From Campylobacterales bacterium (GTDB taxonomy: Bacteria; Campylobacterota; Campylobacteria; Campylobacterales; Arcobacteraceae), in contig JAIELU010000029.1 in the NCBI GenBank assembly GCA_019752775.1, positions 1-8,747 on the forward strand: a DNA stretch of 8,747 nucleotides, written 5' to 3'. The notes below the pieces were generated by a model that was not told where the DNA came from, did no database searches, and worked only from the letters and a program-made list of their open reading frames with translations. How positions within the stretch are numbered: the stretch's first letter is position 1; each line of letters opens with the position of its first letter. Below are positions 1 through 5,642 of the stretch, one piece after another. The position numbers and the translations under genes are program-made.

Positions 1-1322
1 ATTTTTTCTTTTAGTGGTAAAAGTTGAAGCATATCTTTTTGCTTTTTAAGTTCTCTTATTGGATTTTGCCCACTTGTTACAACTTCTATTTTTTCATTAA
101 AGATTTTTGCTAAATTTTCAAAGTGGTCTAAAAGGTTTGTTTTCCCTTCTTTATCACCAACTGGATCTAAATCAAATATTTTAGTTTTTATTTTTAATTG
201 GCTTGAAATATCAAATACAATTGGAGATATTTGTTCATAAGAATTTGTATCATTTAAAATAATTACTGTTCTTTTTACTGCTTTCAAATTCTCTTTTCCA
301 AATTTAAAAATTGGAATTTTTAAATCTAATACACTTTGAATATTTTCTTTATTTTTGAACATTTCAGGAGTTAACATAATCATACCAATATTATTTTTTC
401 TAAAATCTTCTTTTATTATTTTACTAAAACCTTTATTTCCATAATCAATTAATAAAATAATTGAGGGAAAATGTCTTAACTCGTCTTTTATAAAATCCAT
501 AATTTGCACAGTTGTGGGTCTTGTAATTCTAACAATCAAAAGACTATTTTTTAGTTTTTGATTTAGATATTTTGCTTCATCTATTACTTTTTTTACACTT
601 TCATCATTTTGCAAATAAAGGTCTAAATATAAATAAATATTTTTCCCAAATGGCATTGGAAATTGCCCTTGTGTTTTTCCAATTACATTATAAACATGCA
701 TTAAAACATCAGGTTTTCCAATAACTAATATTACATCATTTGGTTTCAAAACTAAAGATGGTTTTATCGTAATCATTTTTTGATTTCTATAAAGCCCAAA
801 TATTTTCCATTCTTTTTGCTCAATTGAACCTATATATCTATAAGCATAAGCACTTCCAAATGGAATTCTTATTTCCATAATTTCACCTTGTCTTAATCCA
901 ATATTTTGGGCTAAAACAGGAACATTTGGAAGTTTTTCAACCATTCCATTTGCTAAAACTTCAATTCCTCTATAAATACGAACTAAAGGGTCATTTACTT
1001 TCATTCCCCAATAATCTAGAACTGTCATTTGAAGGTTTTTTGTATGGTCTCTAATATTTTTTATAACATTTAACATTTCATCTTTTGAATTTAGAGCAAT
1101 TAAAACTTCTGTATGTATATCTTTATCTAAAACCATAGCAAGTTTTGAATTTGAAGTTGGGTCAAATTTATAAAAAGTAAAATTTGAGGGTTTTTGAACT
1201 GGTAAAATTAAGTCGCTCATATATATTACATCGTAACTATTGTCAACTGTATTTGCTTCAATAATTCTCTGCATTAATTTTTTTGCAACAATACCATCAA
1301 GGATAATTAATATTTTTTTCAT
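1..1322 (-). CDS. COG3400-type protein with RCK_C (TrkA-C) domain, 3' end cut by window
   Basis: An open frame of 440 codons runs from an ATG at 1322-1320 off the left edge without a stop, so the C-terminus is missing. The first residues, MKKILIILDGIVAKKL, form a beta strand and helix like the start of a Rossmann-type TrkA-N domain, but the GxGxxG nucleotide-binding motif is absent. Residues about 141-212 fit an RCK_C domain, with 'GEIMEIRIPFGSAY' and 'LKPNDVILVIGKPD' as landmarks. From about residue 225 onward, alternating strands and helices ('RTVIILNDTNSYEQI') faintly recall universal-stress-protein folds; that part is inference. No membrane segment is visible, so it is probably cytoplasmic. 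RCK domains usually gate potassium channels or transporters, but no such gene is nearby and the function is unknown. I recall the same kind of protein beside tgt in Campylobacter. No Shine-Dalgarno precedes the start, and a TATAAT lies only 7 bases upstream. Confidence 0.82.
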   Translation of the reverse strand, partial: MKKILIILDGIVAKKLMQRIIEANTVDNSYDVIYMSDLILPVQKPSNFTFYKFDPTSNSKLAMVLDKDIHTEVLIALNSKDEMLNVIKNIRDHTKNLQMTVLDYWGMKVNDPLVRIYRGIEVLANGMVEKLPNVPVLAQNIGLRQGEIMEIRIPFGSAYAYRYIGSIEQKEWKIFGLYRNQKMITIKPSLVLKPNDVILVIGKPDVLMHVYNVIGKTQGQFPMPFGKNIYLYLDLYLQNDESVKKVIDEAKYLNQKLKNSLLIVRITRPTTVQIMDFIKDELRHFPSIILLIDYGNKGFSKIIKEDFRKNNIGMIMLTPEMFKNKENIQSVLDLKIPIFKFGKENLKAVKRTVIILNDTNSYEQISPIVFDISSQLKIKTKIFDLDPVGDKEGKTNLLDHFENLAKIFNEKIEVVTSGQNPIRELKKQKDMLQLLPLKEK

Positions 1323-1329
1323 GGGCGCA

Positions 1330-1335
1330 ATTATA
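1330..1335 (-). promoter_or_regulatory. -10 box of the RCK-domain gene, suggesting a leaderless mRNA
   Basis: A perfect TATAAT reads on the minus strand and is separated from the ATG at 1322 by only 7 bases (TGCGCCC). Transcription from this box would begin at or within a base of the start codon. No purine-rich ribosome-binding site lies just upstream, which fits leaderless translation. A promoter further upstream with a non-SD leader is the alternative. No -35 box is obvious, as is usual for sigma-70 promoters of Campylobacterota. Confidence 0.5.
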
Positions 1336-1382
1336 TCTTAAAAAAATTAATTGTAGATTTTAAAGATACATCAATTAAGAGC

Positions 1383-1405
1383 TATAATCTTACTTTAGCT
1401 ATAAT
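1383..1405 (+). promoter_or_regulatory. tandem -10 boxes upstream of tgt
   Basis: Two perfect TATAAT hexamers, at 1383-1388 and 1400-1405, each sit in the repeated octamer GCTATAAT 17 bases apart. Predicted transcript starts are near 1395 and 1412, giving leaders of roughly 42 and 25 bases before the tgt ATG at 1437. AAAGG at 1421-1425 is the likely ribosome-binding site, with an 11-base spacer. Either box alone could serve; which one is used cannot be told from the sequence. Confidence 0.55.
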
Positions 1406-1413
1406 AAGATTAT
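1384..1413. repeat. inverted repeat overlapping the tgt -10 boxes
   Basis: Perfect 9-base arms ATAATCTTA (1384-1392) and TAAGATTAT (1405-1413) are separated by 12 bases. The left arm contains most of the first -10 box and the right arm begins at the last base of the second. The geometry would suit an operator for a dimeric regulator. It is too AT-rich and too poorly followed by T residues to be a convincing terminator. Chance is possible at this base composition. Confidence 0.4.
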
Positions 1414-1436
1414 CAAAAAAAAAGGTTTTATTATTT

Positions 1437-2558
1437 ATGGAATTTACAATTGACGCTACATCAAACAAAGCTCGTGCGTGTACAATCAAAACAGCTCACA
1501 GCACAATACAAACTCCCGTTTTTATGCCAGTTGGAACACAAGGAACTGTAAAAGCCCTTGATGCAAATGATATGTTAGAACTGGGAGCTAAAATCATACT
1601 TGGAAATACTTATCACTTATATTTAAGACCTGGAGGTAAACTTATAAAAAAGTTTGGTGGACTTCATGGTTTTTCAAAATTTCCTAACTCATTTTTAACA
1701 GATTCAGGTGGTTTTCAAGCATTTTCTTTAAGTTCAAATTCAAAGCCAGATGAAAATGGAATAATGTTTAAGTCTCATATTGATGGAAGCAAACACTACT
1801 TTACACCAAAAAGTGTACTTGACACTCAATATGATTTAAACTCAGATATTATGATGATTTTAGACGATTTAGTAGCACTTCCTAACACTCAAGAAAGAAT
1901 CGCTAAATCAATTGAACGAACTACAAAATGGGCAAAAGAAGCAATTGAATATCATATGGAACAAAAAGCAAATGGTATTGGAGTACATCAAAATATCTTT
2001 GCAATTATTCAAGGTGGAACTGACAAAAACTTCAGAAAACAAAGTGCGGAACAACTTTGCGCTTTAACTGATTTTGACGGTTTTGCAATTGGTGGATTAA
2101 GTGTTGGTGAACCAAATGCTGATATGTATGAAACTGTTGAGTGGACTACACAATTTATGCCAAAAGATAAACCAAGATATTTAATGGGTGTTGGAACTCC
2201 TGAAGATTTAATAGAAAATATCGAGCGTGGTGTTGATATGTTTGACTGTGTTATGCCCACAAGAAATGCAAGAAATGGAACATTATTTACTACTTTTGGA
2301 AGATTAAATATTAAAAAAGCAGATTTTAAAGATGATATGACGCCAATTGATGAAGCGTGTGATTGTTATACTTGTAAAAACTTTTCAAAAGCATATTTAA
2401 ATCATCTTTACAGAGCAAAAGAAATTACATATTTTAGACTTGGTTCTATTCACAATATTCATTACTATTTATCGTTGATGAAAGAAGCACGAACTGCTAT
2501 TTTAAATAATAATTGGGATGAATTTAAAAAAGAGTTTTACGCTAAAAGAAGCAAATAA
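1437..2558 (+). CDS. tgt: tRNA-guanine transglycosylase
   Basis: Bacterial TGT exchanges the wobble guanine of GUN-anticodon tRNAs (Asp, Asn, His, Tyr) for the queuosine precursor preQ1. The 373-residue length is normal for the family. Asp89 in TDSGGFQ is the expected general base. Asp270 in 'VDMFDCVMPTRNARNG' is the nucleophile; its spacing to the zinc site matches that of the Zymomonas enzyme. The zinc ligands are Cys308, Cys310 and Cys313 in 'CDCYTC' together with His339. 'FAIIQGG' (188-194) and 'FAIGGLSVGE' (216-225) form the substrate pocket. The ATG at 1437 gives the canonical N-terminus and follows an AAAGG at 11 bases. The other queuosine genes are not in the window. It leads a plus-strand run with gatC, but a hairpin at its end may separate them. 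Confidence 0.97.
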   Translation: MEFTIDATSNKARACTIKTAHSTIQTPVFMPVGTQGTVKALDANDMLELGAKIILGNTYHLYLRPGGKLIKKFGGLHGFSKFPNSFLTDSGGFQAFSLSSNSKPDENGIMFKSHIDGSKHYFTPKSVLDTQYDLNSDIMMILDDLVALPNTQERIAKSIERTTKWAKEAIEYHMEQKANGIGVHQNIFAIIQGGTDKNFRKQSAEQLCALTDFDGFAIGGLSVGEPNADMYETVEWTTQFMPKDKPRYLMGVGTPEDLIENIERGVDMFDCVMPTRNARNGTLFTTFGRLNIKKADFKDDMTPIDEACDCYTCKNFSKAYLNHLYRAKEITYFRLGSIHNIHYYLSLMKEARTAILNNNWDEFKKEFYAKRSK

Positions 2559-2567
2559 ACTCTTTTT
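2527..2567 (+). terminator. hairpin at the end of tgt, possible terminator
   Basis: Perfect 11-base arms at 2527-2537 and 2557-2567 flank a 19-base loop, which has a small nested GCT/AGC pairing. The 3' arm includes CTC followed by five T residues, the usual layout of a Rho-independent terminator with A-U pairing extending into the tail. It overlaps the last codons and stop of tgt. The large loop lowers confidence; partial readthrough to gatC is likely. Confidence 0.45.
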
Positions 2568-2570
2568 GGC

Positions 2571-2576
2571 TAAAAT
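2571..2576 (+). promoter_or_regulatory. possible -10 box for gatC
   Basis: TAAAAT lies 27 bases before the gatC ATG and directly after the tgt hairpin, which would give a leader of about 20 bases containing the AAGGA ribosome-binding site at 2593-2597. A one-mismatch -10 is weak evidence in such AT-rich DNA. Confidence 0.3.
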
Positions 2577-2603
2577 TAAAAATATTAAAAATAAGGATAA
2601 TTT

Positions 2604-2894
2604 ATGACTGTTGATGATAAGTTAATTGCAAAATTAGCAAAACTTTCAAGTTTAGAAATTGATGATACAAGAAAAGAAACACTAAAAACAGAATTAGCTG
2701 ATATTATAAACTTTGTTGATAACTTAAGAGAAATTGATGTTTCAGGAATAGAAGCTACATTTAGTACAATTGAGGGTGGAACGCCTTTAAGAGAAGATGT
2801 TTCAAATCAAAATTTAGAACTTTCGACTCACATCTTAAAGCATGCTCCAAAAAGTGAAGATGGTTATTTTATAGTTCCAAAAATTATTGAATAA
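2604..2894 (+). CDS. gatC: Asp-tRNA(Asn)/Glu-tRNA(Gln) amidotransferase subunit C
   Basis: GatC is the small scaffold subunit that holds GatA and GatB together in the complex converting Glu-tRNA(Gln) and Asp-tRNA(Asn) to their amide forms. The 96-residue length is typical. The N-terminal helix 'KLIAKLAKLSSLEI', the helix 'ELADIINFVDNLREIDVSGIEAT', the segment 'TPLREDV' and the C-terminal 'APKSEDGYFIVPKII' are family hallmarks. AAGGA at 2593-2597 gives an ideal 6-base spacer to the ATG. gatA and gatB are not in the window; I recall dispersed gat genes as normal in this phylum. It ends 10 bases before the next start, so the two are probably cotranscribed. Confidence 0.95.
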   Translation: MTVDDKLIAKLAKLSSLEIDDTRKETLKTELADIINFVDNLREIDVSGIEATFSTIEGGTPLREDVSNQNLELSTHILKHAPKSEDGYFIVPKIIE

Positions 2895-2904
2895 AAGACA
2901 AATT

Positions 2905-3246
2905 ATGATTATAGTTTATGGAATAAAAACTTGTGGAAGTGTTAGAAATGCTTTGAAATTTTTCAAAGATAATAATATCGAAGTTGAATTTTTTGACTTT
3001 AAAAAAGAGACTCCAACAAGTTATAAAATCAAAGATTGGACTTCAAAAGCTGATATAAATCTACTTTTTAACTCAAAAGGCACAAAATATAAAACTCTAA
3101 ATCTAAAAGAATTAAATCTTGATTCAAATGGGAAATATGAGTGGTTATGTAAAGAACCGATGCTTTTTAAAAGACCTGTTGTTGAATTTGATGACAAGTT
3201 GATAGTTGCATGGGATGAAGAAGTTTATAAAAATACTTTTTTATAG
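2905..3246 (+). CDS. ArsC/Spx-family (YffB-like) thioredoxin-fold protein
   Basis: This 113-residue protein has the ArsC-like thioredoxin fold: 'MIIVYGIKTCGSVRNALKFF' at the N-terminus, 'LFNSKGTKY' at 54-62, and 'PMLFKRPVV' at 85-93 with Arg90. The layout closely follows E. coli YffB, a glutathione-binding ArsC relative of unknown role. Cys10 is the only cysteine of the active-site loop; the CxxC partner position is Val13, so a dithiol mechanism there is unlikely. The frame can be extended upstream to a TTG at 2887 inside gatC, but the ATG at 2905 fits the family N-terminus much better. Arsenate reduction is not implied, since no ars gene is near. I recall a similar gene beside the DAHP synthase in Campylobacter, which would match the neighbourhood here. 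Confidence 0.85.
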   Translation: MIIVYGIKTCGSVRNALKFFKDNNIEVEFFDFKKETPTSYKIKDWTSKADINLLFNSKGTKYKTLNLKELNLDSNGKYEWLCKEPMLFKRPVVEFDDKLIVAWDEEVYKNTFL

Positions 3247-3265
3247 AGTAGAATTTTTCTACTCT
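3245..3265. terminator. compact hairpin between convergent genes
   Basis: Nine-base-pair arms (3245-3253 with 3257-3265) and a three-T loop start within the stop codon of the ArsC-like gene and end 5 bases before the stop of the tsx-like gene. Its position between convergent genes suggests shared termination. There is no real T tract on either side, so efficiency is uncertain. Confidence 0.55.
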
Positions 3266-3269
3266 TTAG

Positions 3270-4121
3270 TTAGAACTTATACGCTACATTAAAATAGTTA
3301 GCAAAGCCTGTTGTATCTGTTTCTTTACCATTTAAATTTTCTGCATCTTTCCATTGAGTCATATTTTTGTAAGCTTTTAATCCATATCCTACTAACCATT
3401 TCTTATCATGAATCCAAAACCCTAAATAAGATTGTAATGAATCACTTGTTCTATACTGTTTTTCAAAATTTGTATTGTCTAAATCACTGCCAAATTCATA
3501 ATCTATATAACCTTGAAAAGATAAAAATCTATTTTGCGTAAAATGATAAATAGGCTTAAACCAATTTATGTGAGCTACATATCCATCAAAACTATTTTCA
3601 TTACTTGCACCATAATTTTCTTCTACAAATCTAGTATAAAAATTCACTCCACTTTTACCAAGCCATGGAATATCAATATCACTTCCCAGTCCCATCCAAA
3701 TAATTTTTAAACCTTTATCATCACCAGGTGTTGGATCTGCATAATAAATATCAAAAGCAAAAAATAACTCTTTTAAAGCTCCATAAGAAAAATCTTTATT
3801 TAATAAATAATCTATCGAAATTCTAGGTTCAATATCTACAAAAAAATTATTATCCCCATGCTTATCACTATTTGAACTATTTAAAGCATCAATAAAATCT
3901 ATATAACCATATAAATCAAACCATTCATATCTTCCACCAAATTCAAACTCTACATAAGTATCATCAAAAGCAAATGGTCCACCTCTTTGATTTTCACCTT
4001 TATAAAGATGTAAATTAGCCCATTGAGAGTTTGTAATGGAATTAATATCATTTGCAAAGGTATTAATTCCACAAAATAGAACAAAAAATAAAATAGCTAA
4101 TTTAAAGGTTAGCTTTTTCAC
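3270..4121 (-). CDS. Tsx/OmpK-family outer-membrane channel protein
   Basis: This 283-residue protein is close in length to E. coli Tsx, the nucleoside-specific outer-membrane channel. It has a signal peptide: a KK charge, a hydrophobic stretch over 8-20, and probable cleavage after 'TFA' at residue 23. Tsx landmarks follow: 'DDTYVEFEF' (53-61), 'WFDLYGYIDF' (67-76), 'IEPRISIDYL' (97-106), 'WMGLGSDID' (142-150) and 'NYGASNENSFDGY' (169-181). It ends in Tyr-Lys-Phe, the terminal aromatic residue that the BAM machinery recognises. The start is a GTG at 4121-4119; no upstream alternative exists, because the preceding in-frame codon is the TAA of the DAHP synthase. The weak AGAAAAGA upstream lies inside that gene, so translational coupling is likely. 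Nucleosides are the family substrate; the substrate of this member is inferred only. Confidence 0.85.
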   Translation of the reverse strand: MKKLTFKLAILFFVLFCGINTFANDINSITNSQWANLHLYKGENQRGGPFAFDDTYVEFEFGGRYEWFDLYGYIDFIDALNSSNSDKHGDNNFFVDIEPRISIDYLLNKDFSYGALKELFFAFDIYYADPTPGDDKGLKIIWMGLGSDIDIPWLGKSGVNFYTRFVEENYGASNENSFDGYVAHINWFKPIYHFTQNRFLSFQGYIDYEFGSDLDNTNFEKQYRTSDSLQSYLGFWIHDKKWLVGYGLKAYKNMTQWKDAENLNGKETDTTGFANYFNVAYKF

Positions 4122-5483
4122 TTAAACTAAGTCTTTTCTAGCTTCTTTTAAAGTATTTGCTATCATAAATGATAATTCTAAAGCTTGATCAGCATTTAAT
4201 CTTGGATCACATTGAGTATGGTATCTACTGCTTAGTCCCTCTTGTGTAATTGCAGAAGATGCACTTCCTGTACATTCTGTTACATTTTGCCCCGTCATTT
4301 CCAAGTGAATTCCACCGGCATATGTTCCCTCTGCATTATGAATTTGGAAAAACTGTTTTACTTCACTTAAAATTGCTTCAAAATCTCTTGTTTTATAACC
4401 ATTATCTGCTTTAATCGTATTTCCATGCATTGGATCACACGACCATAATACATTTTTACCTTCAGCTTTTACTTTTTGTAAAAGTTTTGGGAAGAAATCT
4501 CCTACTTTATTGGCACCCATTCTAACGATTAGGTTTAATCTTCCTGCTTCGTTATTTGGATTTAGGGCATCAATTAATTGAATTAATTCATCTTCTTTCA
4601 TAGAAGGACCAACTTTGCATCCTATTGGATTGTTTATTCCTCTAAAATATTCAATATGAGCATCTCTTAAATCTCTTGTTCTATCTCCTATCCATAACAT
4701 ATGAGCAGCACAATTAAACCAATTTCCTGTTATTGAATCTCTTCTTGTTAATGCTTGTTCATAGTTTAATAATAATGCTTCATGTGAAGTAAATAATGTT
4801 GTTTGGTTTAATTGAGGAGTGTTTTCACTTGTAATTCCACAAGCTTTCATAAATGTTAAACTCTCAGATATTTTATTCGCAAGTTCTTCATATTTTGCAC
4901 CTAAATAATTATCTTTTACAAAATCTAAATTCCATAAATGAACTTGATTTAAATCAGCCATTCCACCTCTTGAAAATGCTCTTAAAAGATTCATAGTCGC
5001 AGCACTTTGATTGTATGCTTTTAATAATTTTTTAGCTCTTGGGTTTCTTGCTTTTTCTGTAAATTCAATATCATTTATAATATCTCCTCTATATGAAGGT
5101 AATGATATTCCATCTATTTCTTCAAAGTCTGTACTTCTAGGTTTCGCAAATTGACCAGCAACTCGTCCTACTTTTACAACTGGACAACCACCAGAAAATG
5201 TCAATACTACGGCCATTTGCATCATTACTTTAAATAAATCTTTAATATTTGTTGCATTGAATGAAGCAAAAGATTCAGCACAATCTCCACCTTGAAGTAA
5301 AAATGCTTTTCCATTTACTACATCAGCTAATTGTTTTTTTAAATTTAGGGCTTCCCCTGCAAAAATCAAAGGAGGATAAGAAGCTAGTTCGCTTTCTACT
5401 TTTTTTAGTTTCTCTAAATCATTATAAGTAGGTTGTTGTTTTATTGGAAAATCTCTCCAAGAACTTGGATTCCAGTTATTCAT
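4122..5483 (-). CDS. aroG: 3-deoxy-7-phosphoheptulonate (DAHP) synthase, class II
   Basis: It condenses phosphoenolpyruvate with erythrose-4-phosphate, the first step of the shikimate pathway. The sequence is the plant-like class II type: 'WNPSSWRDFPIKQQPTY' at the N-terminus, 'LLQGGDCAESF' (62-72), 'KVGRVAGQFAKPRS' (104-117), 'WIGDRTRDLR' (264-273), 'GCKVGPSM' (288-295), 'SCDPMHGNT' (348-356) and 'GIHLEMTGQNVTECTG' (391-406). By comparison with the Mycobacterium tuberculosis enzyme, the expected metal ligands are Cys68, His353, Glu395 and Asp426. At 453 residues it starts right at the core, without the longer N-terminal extension seen in the M. tuberculosis enzyme, so its feedback control may differ. 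AAAGG at 5498-5494 sits 10 bases before the ATG. The symbol follows common usage; aroF or aroH are also applied to this class. Confidence 0.96.
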   Translation of the reverse strand: MNNWNPSSWRDFPIKQQPTYNDLEKLKKVESELASYPPLIFAGEALNLKKQLADVVNGKAFLLQGGDCAESFASFNATNIKDLFKVMMQMAVVLTFSGGCPVVKVGRVAGQFAKPRSTDFEEIDGISLPSYRGDIINDIEFTEKARNPRAKKLLKAYNQSAATMNLLRAFSRGGMADLNQVHLWNLDFVKDNYLGAKYEELANKISESLTFMKACGITSENTPQLNQTTLFTSHEALLLNYEQALTRRDSITGNWFNCAAHMLWIGDRTRDLRDAHIEYFRGINNPIGCKVGPSMKEDELIQLIDALNPNNEAGRLNLIVRMGANKVGDFFPKLLQKVKAEGKNVLWSCDPMHGNTIKADNGYKTRDFEAILSEVKQFFQIHNAEGTYAGGIHLEMTGQNVTECTGSASSAITQEGLSSRYHTQCDPRLNADQALELSFMIANTLKEARKDLV

Positions 5484-5513
5484 TTTTAATCTGCCTTTTA
5501 ATATATTTTATTT

Positions 5514-5540
5514 AATTATTTAGATTTTATCTAAATAATT
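5514..5540. promoter_or_regulatory. 12-bp inverted repeat in the DAHP synthase leader, enclosing a -10-like box
   Basis: Perfect arms AATTATTTAGAT (5514-5525) and ATCTAAATAATT (5529-5540) surround a three-base loop, 30 bases upstream of the DAHP synthase start. On the minus strand TAAAAT (5529-5524) spans the loop and could be the -10 box. TTAACT 18 bases further upstream is a possible -35. The repeat would then be an operator covering the promoter. A second small repeat, CTTAA/TTAAG around GGAG, lies just upstream at 5541-5554. No T tract follows on the minus strand, so it is not a convincing attenuator. Confidence 0.45.
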
Positions 5541-5591
5541 CTTAAGGAGTTAAGCCTGAAAAGTTATTGATTTGTAATAAAAAGAAGAGAT

Positions 5592-5635
5592 AAAATTATA
5601 ATGTAGTAATAATTTATTAACTACATTATAATTTT
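5592..5635 (-). terminator. 16-bp hairpin, terminator after tal
   Basis: Perfect 16-base arms at 5592-5607 and 5620-5635 flank a 12-base AT-only loop, beginning 7 bases after the tal stop. Read on the minus strand the stem is followed by TATCTCTTCTTTTT, a T-rich tail suited to Rho-independent termination. The arms also contain the self-complementary ATTATAAT, so a -10 box for the downstream DAHP synthase may be embedded here on the same strand. Confidence 0.65.
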
Positions 5636-5642
5636 TAGAAGA

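Noticed and set aside
2009..2260. 83-residue open frame on the minus strand inside tgt
   Set aside because: It lies wholly opposite the conserved tgt coding sequence, has low-complexity composition and no ribosome-binding site.
2887..2904. TTG-initiated extension of the ArsC-like gene
   Set aside because: It overlaps gatC, adds residues foreign to the family, and an ATG in frame at 2905 gives the expected N-terminus.
3311..3541. 76-residue open frame on the plus strand opposite the tsx-like gene
   Set aside because: Its composition is what a beta-barrel gene gives when read in reverse, it follows the hairpin with no promoter of its own, and no family is recognisable.
5484..5642. Small RNA or riboswitch in the 160-base gap between tal and the DAHP synthase
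   Set aside because: The two palindromes are explained as a terminator and a possible operator. I see no conserved aptamer core or third helix that would support a riboswitch.
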